12,942 bases of DNA from Clostridia bacterium (lineage in GTDB: Bacteria; Bacillota; DSM-521; Neomoorellales; Neomoorellaceae): contig JASUSX010000027.1 of assembly GCA_030445875.1 (NCBI GenBank), positions 1-12,942 on the forward strand. The letters are read 5' to 3'. The notes beneath the pieces are model-generated. The model had not been told where the DNA came from. It saw nothing but the letters and a program-made list of their open reading frames with translations, and did not search any database. Positions 1-7,732 of the stretch are shown here, in pieces (position 1 is the stretch's first letter; each line of letters begins with the position of its first letter). A program made the translations under genes and the position numbers.

Positions 1-104
1 TCCCCCCCGATTAAGTCATGCCTGCGTCCGTCCTCGGGGAAAAGGAGATAATCCTCGTAGGTCAGCCCCCCCGTAGCCGCTGCTTCTTCCCATGCCAGGC
101 TCAC
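1..104 (-). CDS. Uma2 family (DUF820) protein, 5' fragment
   Basis: Reading the minus strand from GTG at 104-102 gives 34 open codons running off the left edge. The segment LTYEDYLLFPEDGRRHDLIGG matches in layout the Uma2/DUF820 N-terminus, typically (L/M)TYEEYLxLPEDGRRYELIDGE. This family has a PD-(D/E)XK nuclease-like fold and no firmly established biological role; it is often present in many copies in cyanobacteria and thermophilic Firmicutes. The catalytic residues lie further downstream and are not in the window. The start is supported by a perfect AAAGGAGG (plus-strand 113-120 read in reverse) 8 nt before GTG, and by an extended -10 promoter about 110 nt upstream. The gene is transcribed divergently from the subtilase. 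The family call rests on about 20 residues, so it is good but not certain. Confidence 0.72.
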   Translation of the reverse strand, partial: MSLAWEEAAATGGLTYEDYLLFPEDGRRHDLIGG

Positions 105-213
105 AGGTAACCCCTCCTTTCCTGGTTAAACCGGGCTTTCAGCCACTAAGCCGCTTGCTGGTCATAGTCCCCTTCAACCTGGCGTATGCGTCTGGTAAGA
201 AATGCCTGGTAAC

Positions 214-222
214 ATTATACCA
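214..222 (-). promoter_or_regulatory. Extended -10 promoter for the Uma2-like gene
   Basis: On the minus strand the sequence reads TGGTATAAT: a consensus TATAAT (plus 214-219) preceded by the extended -10 TG. No good TTGACA lies 16-18 nt upstream; that region is occupied by the AT-rich palindrome at 240-251. Extended -10 promoters can work without a strong -35. It lies about 110 nt before the GTG start and points toward the Uma2-like gene. Confidence 0.55.
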
Positions 223-239
223 TGAAATAATGCCGAATT

Positions 240-261
240 TATAGATCTATAGCAGGCCTGC
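240..261. repeat. Two abutting perfect palindromes in the divergent promoter region
   Basis: TATAGATCTATA (240-251) is a perfect 12-bp palindrome. It is directly followed by GCAGGCCTGC (252-261), a perfect 10-bp palindrome. They lie between the minus-strand extended -10 (214-219) and the plus-strand -10 (326-331). The first covers the place where the minus-strand -35 would be. Their symmetry and position fit an operator for a dimeric regulator of the divergent genes, but no regulator can be named from the sequence and chance occurrence is possible. Confidence 0.4.
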
Positions 262-320
262 CTTATAAACCCTTAACAAGGTTTTTTTGTAAGTTTCCTG
301 TAAGAAAAAAGTAATTGCCC

Positions 321-339
321 CCTGCTATACTGGAGCAGG
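321..339 (+). promoter_or_regulatory. Probable promoter of the subtilase gene, inside an inverted repeat
   Basis: TGCTATACT at 323-331 is an extended -10 element (TATACT at 326-331), about 45 nt before the start codon. No convincing TTGACA is present at the right distance; an A-rich stretch (304-312) and a T-run (about 284-290) lie upstream. The element is embedded in the inverted repeat CCTGCT (321-326) / AGCAGG (334-339) with a 7-nt spacer. That could be an operator or a hairpin at the transcript's 5' end. Confidence 0.45.
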
Positions 340-375
340 CTGGCAGGTAAGCCGGCCGGAATTTCCGCGAGGGGG

Positions 376-3300
376 ATGGGAGAGGTGCGCCGGAAGAAGT
401 TTTGTTTGTTGAGCTGGCTGGTTTTAATGTTTTTGCTGCTGACCCTGGCCGGGCCGCCGGGCCTGGCGGCGCCGGGCGCGGTGATGAGTGGGGACGATCA
501 GGGCCCGGCGGTGGCGCCCGGGGACGTCGCAGGCCTGGTGGTAGCAGGGGATGCTGCCGTGGCCGGGGAGGTCTATGCGGTCCCTGCACTACCCGCGGCT
601 GGTAAAGGCGGCGGGCCACGGATTATCGTCCGCTACCGGGAGGGTGTTACTTCCGGCCAGGCGGCGCTGGGAATGGGCCGCACCCTGACCCGGGCTGCTG
701 TGGGTCATGGCGCTGCCAGTATGGATCTGGTGGAGCTGGACGCCGGCCTGGACCTGGAGCAGGCCCTGAAGGACCTGCGGGCGCGGCCCGACGTCCTCTA
801 CGCCGAACCCAACTACCCTGTTAAGGCCTTTCAGACGCCGGATCCTCTTTATGGAGAGCAGTGGGGTTTGGAAGACCCATCTGTCGTGGGCAATACCTAC
901 GGTATCGCTGCCGCACCGGCCTGGGCTGCCCTAACTGCGGCCGGGGGAAGTAAGCGCCAGGCGATGGTCGGCGTGGTCGATACCGGCGTGGATAAGGATC
1001 ACCTTGATCTGGCCGGGCGGCTGGCCCCGGGGTATAACGCTATTACCGATATCAGCGACGGGCAGGCCTGGGACGACGACAACGGCCACGGCACCAACGT
1101 TGCCGGTATCATTGCGGCGGCATACGATAACAGCACCGGCATCGCCGGGGTGGCCGGGCCGGCCAACGTGCAAGTCCTGCCGGTCAGAGCCCTGGATAGC
1201 CAGGGCAGCGGCTCCGTCTTCGACGTCGCCCGGGGCATTCACTGGGCCGCAGACCACGGCGCTATGGTCATCAACCTTTCCCTGGGCACCAACTACTACA
1301 GCCAGACCCTGGATGAAGCAGTGCAGTACGCCCTGGATCGGGGTGTGCTGGTGGTGGCCGCAGCCGGGAATGAGGAAGGACCGGTGGATAAGGTCTACCC
1401 GGCTTCCCTGCCCGGGGTATTGGCGGTGGCGGCCAGCAAGAGTAATGGTGGGATTGCTTCTTTCAGCAACTATGGGCCCGGGATTGACCTGGCTGCTCCC
1501 GGCGTGGATATCTTGAGCACCTATCCAATGGAGCTGGATACCGAAGATGGCAATCCGGATGGCTATACAGAACTTGACGGCACCTCCATGGCGGCGCCCT
1601 TTGTCGCCGGCCTGGCCGGGCTGCTGCTGGCGGCCGACGCCGGGCTGACCGCCGGCGGGGTGCAGGCGCTGTTGGAGGACACCGCGGTCGACCTGGGTGC
1701 TCCCGGTCGCGATGACACCTTCGGCTACGGTCTGGTCAACGCCGCGGCGGCGATGAATAAGGCCCTGGGGAACGGGGTCCCTCAACAGGGCTTCAGCGTC
1801 ACCATCACCAGCCCGGCGCCGGGGGTGAACATCGTCGGCACGACTACCATTACGGCGACGGTATCCGACCCAGGTAAAACCGTGGCGGTGGATTTTTACC
1901 TGGATTCTGCTATCACCGGAACTCTCATTAAAACTTTAACGCAGACTGTCTACGGTACCTACTCCTTCGACTGGACGCCGGCCGCCGACAACCCGGCGGT
2001 AGCCGGAGGCCAGCACACCCTGTACGCCGTGGCGAAAGACACCACCGGCAATACCCTGGGGCAGGCCAGCGTGACGGTGCAGATCATCCAAGAGATCAAG
2101 ACCGGCCTGGCCCTGCACGTCCTGGCCCCGGATGCCGGCCAGGGAGCATCGCCGGCGGGCAGCGCCGAAGTATATGTGTTTGCAATTGAACGCACTGGCG
2201 CTGGTGTCAATTATAATGAGGTGTTCAACGGGGTCACCGACCTCCAGGGCGACCTCCGTCTGCCCAGCACCACGGTTCCGGACGGCCACGAGTACCTGGT
2301 GACCGTGAACGGGATGGTCTATGGCAGTGGCGCTACTGAAGGTCAATCAAGCTGGTTCTTCTATCATCGCATCTTTGATACAGCGAAGGCCAGCGACCAC
2401 GGCCGCCAGGTAATCGACGGTGGCGGGTCGGTTAAGATTGACCCGGCGGTTAAGGTAGGGGAGAGCCCGATCAACCTTAGCTCGGGGCGCATCCTGGTGC
2501 AGCCCCAGGGGATGTTGACGGGCGACCAGCCCCTTACCGCCCTGGGTGCAGCCTGGCAGGCGTCAGACGGCCCGGCGGCTTTCTGGGTGGATCCAGGAGG
2601 CTATAATTTCATCCTGGCTGGTGAGGACAGCCAGGCGGGTTACTATCTCCAGACCGGCGCGGTGCAGGCAGCAGGGGATAATCTTCCGTTGACCTTCACG
2701 GCTACGACTCCCATGACGGTGACTGTCGCCCATAGCGCGGGCAGTACCGTTGCCAAACTGGCAGGAAGCATCGAGCCCGCCAGCGCCATGTACCTGGTGG
2801 TACCCAGCGAAAGGGATGTCGAGCAGTATACCTTCGATCTTAACGGACGTAACCTCTATATCACTCCAGAAGCATACCAGGCTAATTTTGAGGTCATCCT
2901 CACTGAAGGTACGGATACCTGGGAGTATACCTTTGAAAGGGGAGATCCCTGGCAGGTAACTGCGCAAACCACCACATTAACCCTGGGGCAAGGCCTTACC
3001 CAAGGCCTTACCGGGGTAGCTTTCCCTGATCCTGATAACGAGTACACCCCTGGCGGCAGTTTCCTTTTCCTGCCCCGGCTCCAGGATGCCGGCGGTTTCT
3101 TCTGCGGCCGCATCCGCAAGAATGATGCTGGGGTGGATCTGGTCAATCCCCAGCTCATCGACGCTAATAACGGTCCCGTGGCCGGGGGGTTAAACATCAC
3201 TTTCGCCGGTCAGGACCCCTTTGGTAGCCATCTGATCGTCAATGGAACCTTCGGGGCCAGCTTGGCGGCCGGCAGCTACTTCTTCACCGTCGACATCCCC

Positions 3301-6300
3301 GCCGGTCCCCTCGGGACTGCGGGAGGTGGTACGGTAACGGCCAGGAGCGATAGTTTCGCCATCAGCGCTAACCCGCCGGGGCCGCAGGAGGGGCTTCCCC
3401 TGCATGTTAAAGCCACGGCGCCGGCCGGCGAAGATTGGGCCGGTGGCACGGATACCCGCTTGCGGTTCTATGAGCGCGATAGCCAGGGCCAGTTCCAACC
3501 CGTTTATGATGCGACCACCAGCAGCCATACTAGCGGCCAGCCGGACGATTTTACCTCGGCTGCGGTCTATTTGGACGCGGCTAAAAGTTACTACGCCGTC
3601 CTCACCGGCACCTGTAGCCCGGACGGTGGCGTAACGAAAAACGTCGTGGTTTACGCCCGGTCGGTGACGGTGGCCGAAACTGTTTACCTGGGTGCCAACG
3701 ATACCACCCGCCCGGCGCGCCTGCGCTTTTTCGCCCGGGACGGTGGCGAGTGGAATGGTGGTTCGGCCAACCTGGACCTTCTGATCATCCGCGAGGGCCA
3801 GGAAATCGGTTCTTTCTATGGTACCGTGGAAATCCGGCCTTCCGGTCAGGCCAACCTCTACCTGGATGACGGCTGCTACGACCTGGTGACCACCTCCTGG
3901 GTTTCTTTGGACGGTAAGCCCATCTATACCGAAATGGGCGCCCTCAACGATGTCCAGGTGGATGACACGACCACCACGGAGAACGAAAGCCGCCTGAAGA
4001 TCGATGTTAACAACGCGCCCCACATCATGCTGGCCGCGGACGAGACGATAGATAGCCTGGTTCTGATCGTCACCCCCCAGGGCATCAACGAATCGACCTG
4101 GTGGGACGAATCGGACATTACTAAAGTGCCCACCTACTTTACGCCGGGCAGCTACCAGATGCTCCTGCGCTACGACCCCCTTGATAACCAGGGCAGCTTC
4201 CCCGAGGGCGACTGGCGCTACGACCTGCTGCCGGCGACCGCTGACGCAGCGGGCACGGTGACCCTCACCACCGGGCAGGAACTCACATGGGGGGTTGGCG
4301 GCGCCTTTGACACCAGGGTTGACTTTGGCAATCAGGACACCTACCAGCCGGGTCAGGTCTTGGCTGTTACCGTCGCAACCTGCGATCAACACGATAACCT
4401 GCTGGTGGGAGTAGATTCCTGGGATGAAGACATCTGGTACGACCGCGCCCAGGCGACCGCGACGCCCAGGGCACTTCAGGACGGGGTGCCGGCACCCATT
4501 GAACGCCGGGCCAAAGTGACCCTCCGGTTCGAGCATTCCGGCAATGGCCTGGTGTCCCGGGCTGTGAGCCGGGACGGCGTGCAGGCCCTGTCCCACAACT
4601 CCCCGGTGTTTCTCATCCGCCGCGACGCCGATGGGGAGGTCCTTTACCGCGACGCCAGCGAGACCTACTTCAAGCGGGCGGACTGGACGATCCCGAAAGG
4701 CACACCGGACGGCAACTACACCGCCCAGTACCTGGTAAGCGTCGACGGGCAGAAGATCTTTGAGCAGTCGCAAGCCTTTGAGGTAAAAAATCCCGTTACC
4801 CCCCAGCCGCCCACCGTACCTGCCAACCTGCGCTCTACGGTAAAGTCCAGTACCAGCATTAGCCTGGCCTGGGATGCCGCTACGGTGGCAGACGGCATCA
4901 AAGAATATGTAGTGCGGATGAAAACTGGCAGTGGCGAATACACCGAGATTGGACGGACAGCCACGACCAGCTTCACCAAAACCGGCCTGGCGGCGGCTAC
5001 CACCTACACCTTCCAGGTGCAGGCCATCTCCAACGCCGGCCTGGCTTCCCCCTGGTCCTCCGAGTTGAGCGTAACTACCGACCCGGCCAGTGGCGGTGCC
5101 CCGGGCGGCGGTAGTCCCGGCGGCGGTGCGCCCGGTGGCGGGGGCTCCCCTGCTGGCGGTGGCGTCGGCGCTCCCCTGCCGCAACCAGGGCCGGCGGGAG
5201 ATACCGTATCACCCGCCGGCGGCCGGGTGACGGCCGCTGGTGGTCAGGTGACCCTGGATTTCGCCCCCGGCAGTTTCCCGGTAGCGGTGCAAATCAAGAC
5301 CACCCAGGCCCCGCCGGTTACCACACCTCCAGCCGGCTACCGGCCTGTGGCCCCGGTCTTTATCTTCGATACCGGTGGTGCGGAGCCGGTCAAACCGGTG
5401 CTGGCCAGCTTCAAGTACCAAACCCAACTGCTGGGTAATCGTGATCCTTTACAAATCGGCGTCTACCGGCAGAACGGATCTGAATGGGAATACATGGGCG
5501 GTCGCCTCAACCGCGCCGGCGGTACGGTGGAAGCCTGGTTAACTGGTTTCAGCAGCTACACCCTGCTGGCCCGCGAGAAGCGATTTAACGATACGGCCGG
5601 CCACTGGGCCGCCCGGCCCATCAGCGTCCTGGCCGCCCGGGAAATCATCGGCGGCTACAGCGACGGCAGCTTCCAACCAGAGGGCAGCGTCACCCGCGCT
5701 GAAATGGCCAAAATGCTGGTCACCACCCTGGGCCAGCGCTGGGAGAACCCGGTGGTGCGCGTTAAAACCACCAGGCAGACCTTCAGCGACGTCGCCGCTG
5801 CTGCCTGGTATTACAACGACGTGGAAACGGCGGCTGCTTACGGCCTCTTCAGCGGCTACGAGGACGGCACTTTCCGGCCTGACGCGGCTATCACCAGGGA
5901 AGAGGTAACGGCTATCCTCCTGCGGGCCCTGGGTATCAGCCCCACGGTTACCGACAGCACCTTCCAGGACGCCGCCACCATCTCCCCCTGGGCCCGGGCG
6001 GCCGTGGCTACGGCCAGCCGGCGCGGCCTGGTCAGCGGCCTGACGGCGACCACCTTCGGCCCCCGGGAAACGACCACCCGCGCCCAGGCTGCCGCCCTCG
6101 TTTACCGCGTAGCCGAACAGGCAGGGATCCTGGAAACGGTGGTTACCCTCAGCGGCCAATTAACTGTCAACCAGATTGAAGGCCGCCACTACGAATTAGC
6201 AGTCAACGGGGAGCGTTACGTCCTGCTGGCCGATCCGACCAATACCTGGTTGCAGGAATCCCTGGCCGGAGCTGTGGACCAGACCGTCACCGTTCGGGGC

Positions 6301-6366
6301 ATCCTGCAGACCGGCGCGGACCAGTTCCAGCGGGGTCCGGTCGTCCGGGTTTTAGATCTAAAATGA
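376..6366 (+). CDS. Cell-surface S8 subtilisin-like protease with FnIII and SLH domains
   Basis: Secreted serine protease predicted to be displayed on the cell wall. Residues 4-33 form a signal peptide (RRKK, then a hydrophobic core). Residues about 80-150 resemble an I9/fervidolysin-type propeptide, ending in PDVLYAEPNY. The S8 domain (about 165-463) has the full catalytic set: D202 (VVDTGV), H238 (NGHGTNVAG), oxyanion N332 (AAAGNEEG) and S404 (GTSMAAPFVAG). An Ig-like domain follows (about 474-570), then about 900 residues of beta-rich sequence with related segments starting near 577 and 1006. After that come FnIII (about 1477-1572), a Gly/Pro linker (about 1573-1607), a ZU5-like domain (about 1610-1735), three SLH repeats (1737, 1803, 1863 onward) and a unique tail (about 1915-1996). 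SLH repeats bind pyruvylated secondary cell-wall polymers. ATG 376 has its G-rich SD directly abutting. GTG 385, 9 nt after GAGGGGG, is a plausible true start and keeps the signal peptide. Substrate unknown. Confidence 0.93.
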   Translation: MGEVRRKKFCLLSWLVLMFLLLTLAGPPGLAAPGAVMSGDDQGPAVAPGDVAGLVVAGDAAVAGEVYAVPALPAAGKGGGPRIIVRYREGVTSGQAALGMGRTLTRAAVGHGAASMDLVELDAGLDLEQALKDLRARPDVLYAEPNYPVKAFQTPDPLYGEQWGLEDPSVVGNTYGIAAAPAWAALTAAGGSKRQAMVGVVDTGVDKDHLDLAGRLAPGYNAITDISDGQAWDDDNGHGTNVAGIIAAAYDNSTGIAGVAGPANVQVLPVRALDSQGSGSVFDVARGIHWAADHGAMVINLSLGTNYYSQTLDEAVQYALDRGVLVVAAAGNEEGPVDKVYPASLPGVLAVAASKSNGGIASFSNYGPGIDLAAPGVDILSTYPMELDTEDGNPDGYTELDGTSMAAPFVAGLAGLLLAADAGLTAGGVQALLEDTAVDLGAPGRDDTFGYGLVNAAAAMNKALGNGVPQQGFSVTITSPAPGVNIVGTTTITATVSDPGKTVAVDFYLDSAITGTLIKTLTQTVYGTYSFDWTPAADNPAVAGGQHTLYAVAKDTTGNTLGQASVTVQIIQEIKTGLALHVLAPDAGQGASPAGSAEVYVFAIERTGAGVNYNEVFNGVTDLQGDLRLPSTTVPDGHEYLVTVNGMVYGSGATEGQSSWFFYHRIFDTAKASDHGRQVIDGGGSVKIDPAVKVGESPINLSSGRILVQPQGMLTGDQPLTALGAAWQASDGPAAFWVDPGGYNFILAGEDSQAGYYLQTGAVQAAGDNLPLTFTATTPMTVTVAHSAGSTVAKLAGSIEPASAMYLVVPSERDVEQYTFDLNGRNLYITPEAYQANFEVILTEGTDTWEYTFERGDPWQVTAQTTTLTLGQGLTQGLTGVAFPDPDNEYTPGGSFLFLPRLQDAGGFFCGRIRKNDAGVDLVNPQLIDANNGPVAGGLNITFAGQDPFGSHLIVNGTFGASLAAGSYFFTVDIPAGPLGTAGGGTVTARSDSFAISANPPGPQEGLPLHVKATAPAGEDWAGGTDTRLRFYERDSQGQFQPVYDATTSSHTSGQPDDFTSAAVYLDAAKSYYAVLTGTCSPDGGVTKNVVVYARSVTVAETVYLGANDTTRPARLRFFARDGGEWNGGSANLDLLIIREGQEIGSFYGTVEIRPSGQANLYLDDGCYDLVTTSWVSLDGKPIYTEMGALNDVQVDDTTTTENESRLKIDVNNAPHIMLAADETIDSLVLIVTPQGINESTWWDESDITKVPTYFTPGSYQMLLRYDPLDNQGSFPEGDWRYDLLPATADAAGTVTLTTGQELTWGVGGAFDTRVDFGNQDTYQPGQVLAVTVATCDQHDNLLVGVDSWDEDIWYDRAQATATPRALQDGVPAPIERRAKVTLRFEHSGNGLVSRAVSRDGVQALSHNSPVFLIRRDADGEVLYRDASETYFKRADWTIPKGTPDGNYTAQYLVSVDGQKIFEQSQAFEVKNPVTPQPPTVPANLRSTVKSSTSISLAWDAATVADGIKEYVVRMKTGSGEYTEIGRTATTSFTKTGLAAATTYTFQVQAISNAGLASPWSSELSVTTDPASGGAPGGGSPGGGAPGGGGSPAGGGVGAPLPQPGPAGDTVSPAGGRVTAAGGQVTLDFAPGSFPVAVQIKTTQAPPVTTPPAGYRPVAPVFIFDTGGAEPVKPVLASFKYQTQLLGNRDPLQIGVYRQNGSEWEYMGGRLNRAGGTVEAWLTGFSSYTLLAREKRFNDTAGHWAARPISVLAAREIIGGYSDGSFQPEGSVTRAEMAKMLVTTLGQRWENPVVRVKTTRQTFSDVAAAAWYYNDVETAAAYGLFSGYEDGTFRPDAAITREEVTAILLRALGISPTVTDSTFQDAATISPWARAAVATASRRGLVSGLTATTFGPRETTTRAQAAALVYRVAEQAGILETVVTLSGQLTVNQIEGRHYELAVNGERYVLLADPTNTWLQESLAGAVDQTVTVRGILQTGADQFQRGPVVRVLDLK
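2989..3012 (+). repeat. 12-bp exact tandem duplication within the subtilase gene
   Basis: CAAGGCCTTACC occurs twice back to back (2989-3000 and 3001-3012). It encodes a duplicated four-residue unit, giving QGLTQGLT in the beta-rich mosaic. It is in frame and probably a recent slippage or duplication event. Confidence 0.8.
5092..5175 (+). repeat. Gly/Pro/Ser low-complexity linker coding repeat
   Basis: Imperfect GGC-rich repeats encode units such as GGGSPGGGAPGGGG between the FnIII domain and the ZU5-like/SLH anchor of the subtilase. The stretch probably acts as a flexible spacer. It is also a likely site of length variation between strains and of assembly error. Confidence 0.75.
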
Positions 6367-6400
6367 AAGCAATGAAGCGCTACAGAAACATGGAGAGAGT

Positions 6401-6427
6401 GGCTGCCGGCAGAAGTTGCCGGCAGCC
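6401..6427 (+). terminator. GC-rich hairpin after the subtilase gene (possible terminator)
   Basis: GGCTGCCGGCA (6401-6411) and TGCCGGCAGCC (6417-6427) form a perfect 11-bp stem with a 5-nt loop, 35 nt after the subtilase stop. It is followed by TCCTGTAAGTAAT and not a T-run. It is therefore a weak intrinsic terminator, or a 3' stabilising or pausing hairpin. The rest of the gap up to 6622 shows no convincing promoter or gene. Confidence 0.5.
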
Positions 6428-6622
6428 TCCTGTAAGTAATCGCCATCCGCCGCTACCCAGGGAGCAGGGGGAAGAATATTAAGCGGACCTGGACGGGTAT
6501 CCGGGATTACCTTAAAGGACTGCCGGAATAGGAGAAAAATACTAACGCAGACCCAGCGGACAGCAGGATTCCGGGCGGCCGGGGGCGAATATGGCCAGTA
6601 TTTCCAACTGGTGGTGATCACC

Positions 6623-7726
6623 ATGGCCTCCCGGGCTGCCCACTCCTTAAAAAGGCGCCTCCTTTTACTCTTTGTCGGCATTTATATCCTCGCCTTGGTG
6701 CTGCTCATCAGTGGTAACCTGACGGTATATCAGAACAGCGTCACCGAACTAACCGGTTTCTGGGCCCTGGAGATGCTGGCTCTAGGTATAATCTTTATCC
6801 TGCCTGGCTATCTGGTAAGCTGCCGTTTGCTCCGGCCCCTGTTGCGCTGGCTGGATGGTAGTATCGGCAGCCCTAACCAGGCTGGGGCGGTCCACCAAGC
6901 TGGGACAGCAGGGGAGGCAGCCGCAGGTAAGGATGGCGTTACCGGTGGCGCCGGCAGTGCCGGTAGCTCTACCCACCTGATCGCGGCCGCGGCTCAACCC
7001 GGGTCGGAACCGGCTGCGGCTGCCCGACGGGCCGCCTTCCGCTATCCCTGGCAGGCGCTCCTTTTCTTTGCCGCCTTCGGCATTGTCGGTTCCGGCCTGT
7101 TCCACCTGTCAGAAACCTGGCACGAACTGGGGGGCGCGGCGTCGGCATCTGGTTGGTGGGAGGTGACCCTGCCCACCTACCTGAGCGAATTCAGCCTGAG
7201 CATTGCCCTGGGCATAGTCCATTTTGTCGCCTCCCGGCGGCTGCTGCGGCCCTTTCTTTTGCTTTTACCGCCGCCGCACAGCCGGGATGTGCGCCGCTTT
7301 TCCCTTCGCAATCGTATCCTGGTCACTATCCTAGCCCTGGCCTTTACCAGCACTGTACCTCTACTGACGGCTTACCTGAATAGCTTTTATTTCCACAAAG
7401 TAATTAATGGCTGGGGGCTGATGGTAATTGTCCTCCAGGCCCTCCTTTTAAGCGGCGCCGTTGGCCTGCTGGCTGCTAGCGATACGGCGACCGACTTAAC
7501 CTTCCTGACCCGGGAATTAAATGCCCTGGCCCACGCCCAGCGCACCGGCCTGCGCCGGCCCCTGGCGCCGGTAAGCGACGATGAGACCGGCGACCTGGTG
7601 CTGGCCTTTAACGCCCTCCAGGCCCGGGCCGCGGCTGACGATTGGGAGTTGGAGCAGGAACTGGAGCTTGCCTGGCGGGTGCAGGCGGAACTGCTACCCC
7701 ACCAGATACCTGCTACAGGTGGGTAG
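6623..7726 (+). CDS. Polytopic membrane sensor with HAMP-like region; N-terminal part of an interrupted RsbU/SpoIIE-type phosphatase
   Basis: This is the membrane sensory half of a phosphatase gene. From ATG 6623 it is 367 residues with about six membrane segments (12-32, 48-66, 143-163, 187-204, 231-252, 262-284). An Ala/Gly/Gln-rich linker fills about 84-137. A HAMP-like segment follows (about 285-337, ending DDETGDLVLAFNALQARA), then a short helix ELELAWRVQAELLPHQIP. That helix is the signature usually found just before a SpoIIE/RsbU PP2C domain. TAG at 7724-7726 ends the frame here, and the same frame continues after it into the phosphatase domain. ATG 6623 is preferred over GTG 6611/6614 because GGTGGTGATC (6610-6619) closely matches the complement of the 16S 3' end and lies 3 nt upstream. 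The ligand or stress sensed is unknown. It may be a decayed gene, a real two-protein split, or a sequence error. Confidence 0.8.
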   Translation: MASRAAHSLKRRLLLLFVGIYILALVLLISGNLTVYQNSVTELTGFWALEMLALGIIFILPGYLVSCRLLRPLLRWLDGSIGSPNQAGAVHQAGTAGEAAAGKDGVTGGAGSAGSSTHLIAAAAQPGSEPAAAARRAAFRYPWQALLFFAAFGIVGSGLFHLSETWHELGGAASASGWWEVTLPTYLSEFSLSIALGIVHFVASRRLLRPFLLLLPPPHSRDVRRFSLRNRILVTILALAFTSTVPLLTAYLNSFYFHKVINGWGLMVIVLQALLLSGAVGLLAASDTATDLTFLTRELNALAHAQRTGLRRPLAPVSDDETGDLVLAFNALQARAAADDWELEQELELAWRVQAELLPHQIPATGG

Positions 7727-7732
7727 CAGGTG
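7691..7732 (+). promoter_or_regulatory. Overlapping inverted repeats covering stop codon, SD and GTG restart
   Basis: CTGCTACCCCACC (7691-7703) can pair with GGTGGGTAGCAG (7718-7729), leaving one bulged C. Alternatively CCTGCTAC (7709-7716) pairs perfectly with GTAGCAGG (7723-7730) around the loop AGGTGG. The shared right arm holds TAG 7724-7726. The Shine-Dalgarno-like AGGTGGG (7717-7723) lies 6 nt before GTG 7730. The first fold buries the SD and the second exposes most of it. Ribosomes finishing the upstream frame would melt both, which would suit translational coupling. The repeats are seen directly; the regulatory role is inferred. Confidence 0.5.

Noticed and set aside
271..290. Short CCTT/AAGG hairpin followed by a T-run (terminator-like, plus strand)
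   Set aside because: The stem has only 4 bp plus a mismatch, and no plus-strand gene ends upstream of it within the window.
931..1785. A 284-codon minus-strand open frame opposite the protease domain
   Set aside because: It lies entirely antisense to the conserved catalytic region of the S8 domain, and its product has low-complexity GC-driven composition.
3190..5184. A 664-codon open frame on the minus strand opposite the subtilase gene
   Set aside because: It is a shadow of a GC-rich coding region: the plus frame carries clear subtilase, FnIII and linker domains, and the antisense translation shows no recognisable domain or ribosome binding site.
6363..6482. A 39-codon ORF whose ATG overlaps the subtilase stop (ATGA)
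   Set aside because: It has no ribosome binding site, and the terminator-like hairpin 6401-6427 lies inside it; the overlap is likely chance.
7724..7726. TAG read through as pyrrolysine or another recoded amino acid
   Set aside because: The expected residue is a plain Trp at a domain linker. No Pyl genes are in the window, and a restart GTG with its own SD follows at once, so simple mutation or a split is more economical.
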